In this document: positions 14,857 to 21,623 of the stretch, piece after piece
How the letters are laid out: every line of letters starts with the position of its first letter
Numbering within the stretch: position 1 is the first letter of the stretch
Origin: a virus
Virus record (IMG/VR): IMGVR_UViG_3300009158_000196
Span: 1-24,168 of that record
Direction: 5' to 3' (one strand)
Length of the DNA stretch: 24,168 nt
Translations under genes and position numbers: made by a program
The notes under the pieces: model-generated
What the model was told of the DNA's origin: nothing
Databases searched by the model: none
The model's input: only the letters and a program-made list of their open reading frames with translations

Positions 14857-16637
14857 TACAGCGTCCCAATATCCAGTTGCAGTTCAATACCTTGTATTCG
14901 CATACGAGTGTCGCACTGGTGGCGGAAGTGATATGCCCTACGCATGAAGGAGCCATTATTTACAAGCATAGGTTTCTTCAGGTTAAGATCAACCTTACGG
15001 AAATTTGTCCAACGATCCGCTGCGTAGTCGCTGTCATTTGAACGGACTTGCAGGAAACTTCCTGGCGTCTGATCCCCAATGACCTCTAGAACATTAAGCT
15101 GCTTCCGCCGACGAACACCTCCGTCGAAGTTAGGAGTGTACAGATCTACAACTATATACTCTCCATTGTCACTTGTATATTCAGAATCAAATTGATAAAG
15201 TTTCCCGTTAGACTCGTGTTGGAGAATCGGGCCGACTGTTTCGGAAAAACTACACGCAACCATGGGCCAGTAGTTTCCATCCTGGTCAGTCCATTGCGCC
15301 CACTTCTGATCCGTCATATCATAAACCAGGGTGATATTCTCATTCACCAAGGTAATGCCATAAAATCTATGCCCCTCATACTTGATTCCGAAGGAGTGAA
15401 CGGAGGACAGATCGGCTTCGCCAAGGAGTCGTTCAATCGCTTTCGTAGATACAATCGTCGGCTTGAGGTTCTCTACGAGAAGTATTTGTACAGCTGCTCC
15501 TCGATTTGTAGCGATCCAGAGCAGTACTCCATCAATCTCTTGAATTGAATCCGCACTCGCACAACCATAGTTTATCTTCGCACCCTGCACAGGGCCGAGA
15601 GGCGAGGCTGTCGGGTTCATCTGATCGTAGAAAACTTCCGTCGACCATTGCCCAAAAGCGATAATGTAGACCAGTTGTTTATTCAGCGCTACGCCGCCGT
15701 CCGGTTCGATCTGTGCGGTAAGGCGATTAAGAACATCACTCCACGCAGTCGGATCATTAAGACTTGCACAGCCGCGAACTGACGCATTCGAATCCATCAC
15801 ATAGGTAGTTCCATCAAGGTACGCAATGCCCTTAACAGTGGCCGACGGGAAATTACTTGGTGTTGTTGCAGTTCCGGTACCTGTTCCTACTCCACTTACC
15901 GTAACCGTTCTTGCCGGAGCTGATCCTACTGTAGCAGAAAGATTACAAACAGAACTAACGCCACCAGTTCCTGAGGCGAAAGAAGTAATTGTAATGCCCG
16001 CAGCAAGCCCCGTTGAAGCGATTTCCATTCCAACTGCAAAAGAAGTCCCCGTAGTAAATGCAACAACTGTCATAGTAGCAGCGGCAAAGGTACAAGTCGC
16101 CACGACGCCGGCTGTGAAAACGGTTCCTGGAGTACTATTAGCCGCCCCGATTAAGGTAAAGTCTGTCGTTCCAGCCGTTGCGATGGTGTAGGATACTCCG
16201 TCCAGGAACGCCCCTGCCGTCACGGTTGCTGTAGTCGTGATCTGCACAATGCCTGCGCCGGAGTCATAATTATACGTCGCCACGCCATTTCCGAACTGCA
16301 TCCGTGGTGTAGCTCCACAACTCTGACAGAATCTATACAAGCCGCCCGTTGCGTCAAGAGTTCCTGAAACAGCCACGCCATTCTTGTACAATGTAGTTCC
16401 AAAGATAGAATAGACATCGCCGAGCCAGTTGTAGACTCCACGACCTGTCCCTGTCTGTACGCTCCCCCAGGCAAGAGTTCCTGGCCGTTTATAGATCCAG
16501 TACTCTCCTTCTTCCCTTCCCTTCTCCACGTAGCCATTAATGAGCTTCGCATCCTTAAGCGTAGTCTCATCCCGATTAGCGGGTTCTACGATGAGAGGAA
16601 GCCGCTTAGGAATCGCAACTGATTCTGCTTGCGGCAT
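14856..16637 (-). CDS. P22 gp10-like tail hub / packaged-DNA stabilisation protein with insertion
   Basis: A 593-residue protein resembling the P22 gp10 family, which closes the portal channel beneath gp4 and serves as the tail hub. Supporting stretches are LINGYVEKG and YWIYKRPGT near the start (32-54), ASLNDPTAWSDVLNRL (about 291-306), GQWSTEVFYDQ, NRGAAVQILLVENLKP, the HRFYGITLVNENITLVYDM plus WAQW core, and the C-terminal RRAYHFRHQCDTRMRIQGIE. P22 gp10 has 472 residues. Most of the extra length is explained by a beta-rich insertion at about residues 132-262. The gene starts in a TAATG overlap with the gp4-like gene, and P22 has the same gp4-gp10 order. Confidence 0.75.
   Translation of the reverse strand: MPQAESVAIPKRLPLIVEPANRDETTLKDAKLINGYVEKGREEGEYWIYKRPGTLAWGSVQTGTGRGVYNWLGDVYSIFGTTLYKNGVAVSGTLDATGGLYRFCQSCGATPRMQFGNGVATYNYDSGAGIVQITTTATVTAGAFLDGVSYTIATAGTTDFTLIGAANSTPGTVFTAGVVATCTFAAATMTVVAFTTGTSFAVGMEIASTGLAAGITITSFASGTGGVSSVCNLSATVGSAPARTVTVSGVGTGTGTATTPSNFPSATVKGIAYLDGTTYVMDSNASVRGCASLNDPTAWSDVLNRLTAQIEPDGGVALNKQLVYIIAFGQWSTEVFYDQMNPTASPLGPVQGAKINYGCASADSIQEIDGVLLWIATNRGAAVQILLVENLKPTIVSTKAIERLLGEADLSSVHSFGIKYEGHRFYGITLVNENITLVYDMTDQKWAQWTDQDGNYWPMVACSFSETVGPILQHESNGKLYQFDSEYTSDNGEYIVVDLYTPNFDGGVRRRKQLNVLEVIGDQTPGSFLQVRSNDSDYAADRWTNFRKVDLNLKKPMLVNNGSFMRRAYHFRHQCDTRMRIQGIELQLDIGTL
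15852..16244 (-). other. Inserted beta-rich modules within the gp10-like protein
   Basis: Residues about 132-262 differ from the rest of the gp10-like protein, being almost only Thr, Ala, Gly, Val and Ser. They contain two small modules seen across many phage surface proteins. The first is YTIATAGTTDFTLIGAANST plus PGTVFTAG. The second is FAVGMEIASTGLAAGITITS plus FASGTGG. A closing GVGTGTGTATT, which usually ends the first module, comes after the second, suggesting that one module was inserted into the other. Such domains are usually surface decorations. Confidence 0.5.
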
Positions 16638-17347
16638 TACCTAAACCTCCCTGCGGAAGTTCCACGAGCATCAGGAGTGAAACGCAACGGAGCATCTTCA
16701 ACGTCCCAATCTTCCAGGGTCGTCCGATAAGCCGCCGCACGTTGCTGGCAGCGATCCATAATTGCTTGTGGCTGGCCTGTACAGATCTCATCAGCAAGTC
16801 CCCAGCGCAGTGCAATCCGCCACTCAATCGGAAAGTTCATTGTTTCCGTGAGGTTGACGAAATTAGTCACCTGTACCTGAGTAAGGAGATGCGCGGTTCC
16901 TGTAGCCGCCGTAGCATCGGGGACAAGCCAGAAGAATACACTCAACTGTGTCTGTTGCTTATCGACGAAGTAAGAATTGATTGCGCCGACTTGAGTGATT
17001 TGACTCAACCTGACATAATCATTCCAACTCATGACAACTAAGGGTCGCCGAATACCATTAACATCTGCGTACCAGGCATCGAGAATCCGCGGCGGCTTAA
17101 CCATCACCACACTTCCCACTGGCCCAAGGGTGTATGTTCCCTGTCCTGCGACCAGGGTAATCGGAGTATCAACGTTAAGCCAAAGTTTCACCCCTTGCGT
17201 TTGCCAGAGATTTACCAGGTCTGTCAGTTTCCGCATCCCCGAAGTTATCTGCTCACTGTTAAGTGATTCCCCTTCTTGCAAGAGACCTGCGTCAAAGTAC
17301 GCATCTTGAATGATTGAAATGGGTGTGTTATCTACGGGGGCGGTCAT
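16637..17347 (-). CDS. P22 gp4-like head-completion / tail adaptor protein
   Basis: A 236-residue protein with the layout of the gp4-type adaptor family: an N-terminal helical bundle (ISIIQDAYFDAGLLQEGESL, NSEQITSGMRKLTDLVNLWQ), a middle beta part with the recurring VAGQGTYTLGPVG motif and KPPRILDAWYADVNGIRRPL, and a C-terminal helical part with NFPIEWRIALRWGLADEI and QAIMDRCQQRAAAYRTTLED. In P22, gp4 (166 residues) binds under the portal and makes the platform for gp10. This one is longer, mostly in the middle beta region. It directly precedes the gp10-like gene, the same order as in P22, and overlaps it as TAATG. Confidence 0.75.
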   Translation of the reverse strand: MTAPVDNTPISIIQDAYFDAGLLQEGESLNSEQITSGMRKLTDLVNLWQTQGVKLWLNVDTPITLVAGQGTYTLGPVGSVVMVKPPRILDAWYADVNGIRRPLVVMSWNDYVRLSQITQVGAINSYFVDKQQTQLSVFFWLVPDATAATGTAHLLTQVQVTNFVNLTETMNFPIEWRIALRWGLADEICTGQPQAIMDRCQQRAAAYRTTLEDWDVEDAPLRFTPDARGTSAGRFR

Positions 17348-17351
17348 GATA

Positions 17352-17831
17352 TTAAATACCGGAGTAAGTTACGCCAGGAAGAATGCCCTGAGGAATACCT
17401 ACTTGTTTATAATTCGGAGGAGCAACATCGTGCTTCCGCATACGGAGTACGAAACTTGCTTGGCAGGTCGTCGCGTTAAAGCCCTGGGTGTTCATCAACA
17501 ACTGTCCCTGGGCGTACATTCCCGAGGTGTCGATCAAGCCGCCGAAACGATGGAACTTACTACGACTATCTACCCCTGGCGTAATGATCCAAACGGGATC
17601 TACTCCTGTCAGCGTCTTCCAAGAAAACTGCAGGGTGAAACCTGAAATCTGATACCATATTTCCCATATGGACATACAAGCAGTCGTACCCATCGGGGGC
17701 GTGAGTTCGGAGGCAGAAACGAGAGGTTGATTTACTAGCTCCCCTGTTACTCCATCACTTCGCAGAAAAGTGTGCGTGTTAAAGGCGCTAGGGCCTTCGT
17801 TTATCAACAGAGTCTCTACATAATTTGCCAC
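17352..17831 (-). CDS. Probable virion protein of unknown function (159 aa), GTG start
   Basis: A 159-residue protein. The start is a GTG codon at 17831-17829, supported by an AAGGAG site 5 bases upstream; no ATG lies nearby in frame. Visible pieces are ETLLINEGPSAFNTHTFLRS, LVSASELTPP, IWEIWYQISGFTLQFSWKTL, HRFGGLIDTSG and the C-terminal TTCQASFVLRMRKHDVAPPN. The order 'beta strand, IWYxxxGFTLQFSW, FGG' recurs in small phage proteins placed near head-completion genes. A strong 8-bp hairpin (17852-17871) lies just upstream of its ribosome site. Position between the beta-helix protein and the gp4-like adaptor suggests a minor capsid or head-tail component. I cannot name a function. Confidence 0.6.
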   Translation of the reverse strand: MANYVETLLINEGPSAFNTHTFLRSDGVTGELVNQPLVSASELTPPMGTTACMSIWEIWYQISGFTLQFSWKTLTGVDPVWIITPGVDSRSKFHRFGGLIDTSGMYAQGQLLMNTQGFNATTCQASFVLRMRKHDVAPPNYKQVGIPQGILPGVTYSGI

Positions 17832-17836
17832 GGTAG

Positions 17837-17842
17837 CTCCTT
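17837..17842 (-). promoter_or_regulatory. Ribosome binding site deciding a GTG start
   Basis: On the minus strand the sequence reads AAGGAG, five bases (CTACC), then GTG. This strong, well-spaced site is the reason for accepting GTG at 17831 as the start of the 159-residue protein. Confidence 0.7.
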
Positions 17843-17851
17843 AGCTTACGG

Positions 17852-17871
17852 GGAGGGGGCCATCCCCCTCC
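17852..17871 (-). repeat. Perfect 8-bp GC-rich hairpin between structural genes
   Basis: GGAGGGGG at one side and CCCCCTCC at the other enclose a 4-base loop, giving a very stable hairpin in the 56-base gap between the 171- and 159-residue protein genes. No run of U follows in the transcript, so it is not a canonical intrinsic terminator. It may be an RNA processing or stability element, or a weak attenuator that lowers expression of the genes that follow. Its 3' arm ends 9 bases before the AAGGAG site of the GTG-started gene. Confidence 0.6.
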
Positions 17872-17887
17872 GAGTCTTGCAATTAAA

Positions 17888-18403
17888 TTACATTGGTACT
17901 TCGGCCCAGATCGCGGCAGCAATACCAACCGGAGCGGTAGTGATGTAGCTGATCTGCATGAAGGTGCCAGGGAGAAGGATCAAGGAACCTTCGAGAATAG
18001 CGCTGACGCAGAGGCCACCAGTGGTTGCGGGGGTAGTGGGGGAGTAACCCAATGAGCGCGTGTAGACCGGCAGATTCGGGGTAGTCGCCGCAGCGTCCGC
18101 CTTGCCTACTGCATTGTTCGCCACGCCACGTCCATCTGCACCGTAGACGCCCAACGGAGTCGTGTGGACTACGTTGGTGTTCAGCGGGGAAATACTTGTC
18201 GCCAGGAAGACTACGGCTGTAGCGGTCGGAACGGTGACATAGTTAAACTCCACGTTCCACAGGATCATCTTCTTGCCGGAGCCAAAGGGATTACTCAGGA
18301 TGAAACCAGTCGCAGTCGATGTATTGATCAGGGTGACTGTTGCGGCCGATTGATTACAGGCGGTGTAAACCAGTCCCTGTGCGTTCAGATCAGAGATATT
18401 CAT
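17888..18403 (-). CDS. Probable virion protein of unknown function (171 aa)
   Basis: A 171-residue, beta-rich, threonine/alanine-rich protein. It begins NISDLNAQGLVYTACNQS, has a central patch GFILSNPFGSGKKMILWNVE followed by FNYVTVPTATAVVFLATSIS, and ends GSLILLPGTFMQISYITTAP, then VGIAAAIWAEVPM. The alternating hydrophobic pattern fits a single beta-sandwich such as a capsid decoration, head-fibre or adaptor domain, but no specific family is recognised. It has a good AAAGGA ribosome site and follows the beta-helix gene by 19 bases, so it is part of the same transcript. A structural role is inferred from position only. Confidence 0.55.
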   Translation of the reverse strand: MNISDLNAQGLVYTACNQSAATVTLINTSTATGFILSNPFGSGKKMILWNVEFNYVTVPTATAVVFLATSISPLNTNVVHTTPLGVYGADGRGVANNAVGKADAAATTPNLPVYTRSLGYSPTTPATTGGLCVSAILEGSLILLPGTFMQISYITTAPVGIAAAIWAEVPM

Positions 18404-18422
18404 TTCATTTTCCTTTCAGGGA

Positions 18423-19391
18423 TTAGGAGTCAAGGGCCGGAATCGGGAAACCTTGGCCAGCGATTGCACCAGAATACGAATTACCTGCACCAACAAGACC
18501 GGTAGTGACTGTCCAGTTAGCATTAGTCGCGGTATCCAGAACGGAAGCGAAATTCCGCAGAAGGATAACCGAACTAGTCGTACCACCAACACTGACAAGG
18601 GCCACTGTACTCGTAGTGTTCTTACGTTTCGTACTGTTATCGTTGATGTTACCGTTGGTCAGGACACCCGCGCTAACTATGACAAGGGTCGCCAAATCCG
18701 TCGTATTAATCGACAGGATGGTGTTGCGGTGCATCTGCAGGCCGTTGATGTCATTTGCAGTCAGGATCGTCGTGTTAAACGTCGTGCCGATACTGCCGTA
18801 GAAGTTATCCGTGAAGGTCAGGCCATCAACGGTATTTGCTGCACCGGTAGACTTAACTACGTTAGCGAAGTTCAATGCTGCGCCGGTATCCTTGAATTCA
18901 CAATTCTGTACAGCAAAGTTCGTGGCGGTCGACAGGGTGAAGCAACTGGCAACGGTCAGGAAGTTCGCAGTGAAAACGCAGTTTTGAATACTGACGTTAG
19001 CCGCACTTACTGCGATGGTAGCAGTATTGGCCGTGTCCAGGGTGAATGTCGGACGAAGGGAACCGCCGCCGAGACCCACAATCGCTACGCCAGACTTATT
19101 GAAGAGCAGTGCCGTTGCCGACGAGATAGTCTCCGCATGGCCAGCACCTACGAAGATGATATCTCCGCGACCGGCAGTGCAAGAATTAATCGCATATTGC
19201 AAGGTTGCGAAGGGACGCTGATAAGTTCCACGATTGTTGTCCGAACCTACTGCGGCCTGTGCATTCAGCACTGTTGAGTTATTAACCCAGAAGACATTCC
19301 CTGGCTGCATCTGCAGCAGGGGCATTCCCCTGACATTCATCCCAGAGGTAAACCCCTGAGGGAAGTTGGTGATATTTCCACCGATAGGCAT
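18423..19391 (-). CDS. Parallel beta-helix structural protein, downstream of the capsid gene
   Basis: A 322-residue protein. After a short N-terminus containing GMPLLQMQPGNVFWVNNST comes a pattern typical of secreted and phage beta-helix (pectin-lyase-like) proteins: VGSDNNRGTYQRPFATLQYA, then DIIFVGAGHAETIS and GVAIVGLGGGSLRPTFTLDT. It is followed by repeated N-C/N-x-F turns (VSIQNCVFTANF, FAVQNCEFKDTG, DGLTFTDNFYGS, GLQMHRNTILSI) that mark successive coils. No catalytic site is evident. An AAAGGAG site precedes its ATG. Its place after the capsid gene, not with the tail fibres, suggests a head-attached fibre or spike. A promoter-like element lies in the gap before it. Confidence 0.7.
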   Translation of the reverse strand: MPIGGNITNFPQGFTSGMNVRGMPLLQMQPGNVFWVNNSTVLNAQAAVGSDNNRGTYQRPFATLQYAINSCTAGRGDIIFVGAGHAETISSATALLFNKSGVAIVGLGGGSLRPTFTLDTANTATIAVSAANVSIQNCVFTANFLTVASCFTLSTATNFAVQNCEFKDTGAALNFANVVKSTGAANTVDGLTFTDNFYGSIGTTFNTTILTANDINGLQMHRNTILSINTTDLATLVIVSAGVLTNGNINDNSTKRKNTTSTVALVSVGGTTSSVILLRNFASVLDTATNANWTVTTGLVGAGNSYSGAIAGQGFPIPALDS

Positions 19392-19474
19392 TTGATTCTC
19401 CTTTGCGTAGAGCCTTGATGGCCTCTAGTTTCCTGCCAGAATGCGCTGGCACGCTTGCTGCAACTGCTTTGCTA

Positions 19475-19510
19475 ATGTGCGCGAATTATTATAGGATAAC
19501 CCGCGCACAT
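19475..19510. repeat. 9-bp perfect inverted repeat flanking the -10 box (operator candidate)
   Basis: ATGTGCGCG at 19475-19483 and CGCGCACAT at 19502-19510 form a perfect 9-bp inverted repeat with an 18-base centre. One arm lies in the spacer between the -35 and -10 elements of the candidate promoter, and the other covers the expected transcription start. Such an arrangement suits a repressor operator. The same repeat could also fold in RNA read through from the capsid gene, but no U run follows, so it is not a typical terminator. Confidence 0.5.
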
Positions 19511-19516
19511 AGACAA
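19488..19516 (-). promoter_or_regulatory. Candidate sigma70-type promoter in the capsid/beta-helix gap
   Basis: On the minus strand the sequence reads TTGTCT (19516-19511), 17 bases, then TATAAT (19493-19488). The -10 is a perfect consensus, the -35 matches 4 of 6 and the spacing is ideal. It lies in a true intergenic gap of 134 bases (19392-19525) and points at the beta-helix gene, about 95 bases ahead of its ATG. Two smaller hairpins follow in the predicted leader: TGCCAG/CTGGCA (19434-19451) and a bulged one at 19409-19426. Confidence 0.5.
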
Positions 19517-19525
19517 CGCTACTGC

Positions 19526-20446
19526 TTACGGGCCGTTCGAACCAAAGATGCCGCGAGGATCAGTACAACCGACGCTGAACCGCATATACGAAGCTGCCTT
19601 CGCATTCTTGGTATCAAAGTCATTATCCTGATCAAACATCGGCTCATCACGCCAGAAGAACGTCATACCATTCGGGCAGTTCGTCCTGATGAACCAGGGG
19701 TGCGCGCTCGAGAAGTAGTGATTCATCTTAATGCCCTTCGGGAACGCATTGGTCGCCTTGAGCACGTTGATGTTGTTGTTGGCCGAATCTGACTGCAACA
19801 CCGAACCCATGATCCGGTTAGCATTGTACCACTCTTGGCGAGCGATATGCAGCGATTCTGGCATGATGTTGATGAGCAGACCCGTATCGTTCTGCGTACC
19901 CATGATCTGGATCGTGAGATCCTCAAGGGCAGCTTCGGACAAGTCAGCCGCCGGACTCAGCGCATTGCTGTACGTACCACCAGTCGCATTGACGTGGGAA
20001 GTCGAACACAGCGCAGCAGCATCACCAGTCGTGAAGTACGTCGTAACGAAGGCATTGTTGTAGATGAAAGCCGCGACGTTTTCAACCGTCTGGTTCATCG
20101 AGAACGCATTAGCCTCAGCACGACGAGTCGCAACTTCCTTATACAGGTTGTCACGCAGTTCTTCAAATGTAACGATGTAGCCCAGGGCGTATGCAATGTG
20201 CGAATAAGTCGTCACTGCGCCTTGAATTTCACCGTCATAGGTAACGCCAGAACCTTGGGTCTTAACCGGAGCCAGACCGAACGGAGAGATTTGCACCGCC
20301 TGTTCGTAGGCCTTATCCGAGGTCTTGATGTCGAAAAGATCGGTATACTCCTTTTCGTGAGAGTCATAAATCTGACCCCATGTAGTGAAGATGCCGGGCC
20401 AAAGCAGTTTAGGATGCGAGCCTGTGTTGATAACGCCACCAGCCAT
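19526..20446 (-). CDS. Major capsid protein (HK97 fold, gpT-like)
   Basis: A 306-residue major head protein. Recognisable parts are the N-terminus NTGSHPKLLWPGIFTTWGQI, YTDLFDIKTSDKAYEQAVQI, the YSHIAYALGYIVTFEELRDN segment with the following helix KEVATRRAEANAFSMNQTVE (the long spine helix of the HK97 fold), the central ALCSTSHVNATGGTYSNALS, and the C-terminal GMTFFWRDEPMFDQDNDFDT. The pattern resembles major head subunits related to Mu gpT. It has an AAAGGAG site and follows the decoration-like gene by 12 bases. There is no N-terminal delta/protease region, and a separate scaffolding protein is encoded two genes upstream. Confidence 0.85.
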   Translation of the reverse strand: MAGGVINTGSHPKLLWPGIFTTWGQIYDSHEKEYTDLFDIKTSDKAYEQAVQISPFGLAPVKTQGSGVTYDGEIQGAVTTYSHIAYALGYIVTFEELRDNLYKEVATRRAEANAFSMNQTVENVAAFIYNNAFVTTYFTTGDAAALCSTSHVNATGGTYSNALSPAADLSEAALEDLTIQIMGTQNDTGLLINIMPESLHIARQEWYNANRIMGSVLQSDSANNNINVLKATNAFPKGIKMNHYFSSAHPWFIRTNCPNGMTFFWRDEPMFDQDNDFDTKNAKAASYMRFSVGCTDPRGIFGSNGP

Positions 20447-20458
20447 GGTAGGTCTCCT

Positions 20459-21073
20459 TTAAACGCCAGCGGCGCCAGTACCCGTGCCCAACTCATGCAC
20501 GTTGATCTTAACGAGCCACTTGGCATAAGCGCCAAAAGTGTTCGTCCCCGCAGGCTTCTGTGCCAGCCCAAGCAGTCGCAATGGAAGCGTTGCCGTAGTA
20601 TTAGGCGTAGCACCAGAGGCTGAGGCCAACAGCCAACCCGACAGATACGTACCTGCAGTTGCTAGAATCGGAACTTGATTCAGACCAACTTCAGTCGCGG
20701 CCAGGGCCGTACCATTCGATTGCTCTTGAAGCTCGAACACGATAGCCGGATCATCAGCAACCATGCAATACCAGTCCTTCGACTGGGCAGCAGCGGGCCG
20801 CTTAGTCGAATCCAGATTACTCGGATTGGCGATCAGGCCAGGAGTAGTACCGATACCAACAATCACTCCGCGGATTGCGCCGGTAGCAGCTGCCAGGGCA
20901 ACTCCAGGAATACCACCAGCGTCAGAAGTACCGCTACTGATAACGGGATCGCCAACAGCGAGTTCCACGTTATATGCAGCGGCTATGCTGTAAAGATTTG
21001 CTTGCCCGTTCCAGGAAGCTCCGTTAAGATACTTAACAGGAGTGAACCCAGACGGCTTATTTACGTTAGCCAT
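20459..21073 (-). CDS. Probable capsid decoration/structural protein (204 aa)
   Basis: A 204-residue protein starting MANVNKPSGFTPVKYLNGAS. This N-terminus recurs in phage proteins encoded beside the major capsid gene. The middle has AVGDPVISSGTSDAGGIPGV, then GAIRGVIVGIGTTPG, a small beta-barrel-like pattern. The C-terminal part has VGLNQVPILATAGTYLSGWL, then LPLRLLGLAQKP and YAKWLVKINVHEL. The gene sits directly before the capsid gene with a 12-base gap and has a GGAG ribosome site. A head decoration or head-fibre protein is the likeliest reading. It carries no enzymatic motif. Confidence 0.65.
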   Translation of the reverse strand: MANVNKPSGFTPVKYLNGASWNGQANLYSIAAAYNVELAVGDPVISSGTSDAGGIPGVALAAATGAIRGVIVGIGTTPGLIANPSNLDSTKRPAAAQSKDWYCMVADDPAIVFELQEQSNGTALAATEVGLNQVPILATAGTYLSGWLLASASGATPNTTATLPLRLLGLAQKPAGTNTFGAYAKWLVKINVHELGTGTGAAGV

Positions 21074-21093
21074 AAGAATCTCCGTTTGTTAAA

Positions 21094-21621
21094 TTAGGCA
21101 GTGGCGCGAGGCCGTTTTGCCTTAAAGAGGTCGGGAATCTGCGTTCGTGCCTTATCTACGTAACGATGCTGAGAATCACCGGAGCCGTCTTTCTCGCTTC
21201 CGATTGCTCCGCTCGTCAGAGACTGGGCTACTCGCGCATTCTTCTCGTCTACCAGTTTTTGATCTTCCTCGTACCATTCGAGCTTAATCTTCATAAGAAT
21301 CAATCTCGTCGGTTGACCGTCCTTCCCTACCTCTTGGCCCGACACTACACTAACTCGAGACCCCATATCGGTGTTGCCGGAGGCTGTTGAATCACCACCC
21401 AGGCTCACGTTATTGATCTTCATTTCTCTTTCATCTACAAATTCATAGCCGCCGTCGAGCGCGCGTTGCAGACGTTCCGGCGATCCGGTGAACCAGTGGA
21501 GATGGTAGCCTGCAATCTCGGGGGCTTCAAGTCTCTGCACCGGAACCGACATCGGAATACGCTTACGCTCCGCGTTTGTCTTGCCTCCAGCATTAGCTGG
21601 GTTAATATCTTTTAGTGCCAT
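21094..21621 (-). CDS. Conserved phage protein of unknown function near the scaffold (175 aa)
   Basis: A 175-residue protein with a positively charged start (NPANAGGKTNAERKRIPMSV), then the recognisable YHLHWFTGSPERLQRALDGG and YEFVDEREM. A flexible serine/glycine middle (GGDSTASGNTDMGSRVSVVS) and a helical, charged C-terminal half (RLILMKIKLEWYEEDQKLVD) follow, with a basic tail, FKAKRPRATA. Similar proteins with the H-W-F-x-G-x-P-E-R-L motif occur between scaffold and capsid genes in phages, but I know no function for them. The GGGAG ribosome site is good. A minor head or assembly protein is the most likely role. Confidence 0.6.
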   Translation of the reverse strand: MALKDINPANAGGKTNAERKRIPMSVPVQRLEAPEIAGYHLHWFTGSPERLQRALDGGYEFVDEREMKINNVSLGGDSTASGNTDMGSRVSVVSGQEVGKDGQPTRLILMKIKLEWYEEDQKLVDEKNARVAQSLTSGAIGSEKDGSGDSQHRYVDKARTQIPDLFKAKRPRATA

Positions 21622-21623
21622 TT

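Noticed and set aside
16269-16274. TATAAT on the minus strand inside the gp10-like gene (another at 12721-12726 in the 289-residue gene)
   Set aside because: Both are deep in coding sequence and I noted no supporting -35 element or gene start downstream, so chance is the better explanation.
18453-20623. Plus-strand frames of 274 and 262 codons opposite the beta-helix and capsid genes
   Set aside because: They are antisense to clear structural genes and show no domain, start signal or context.
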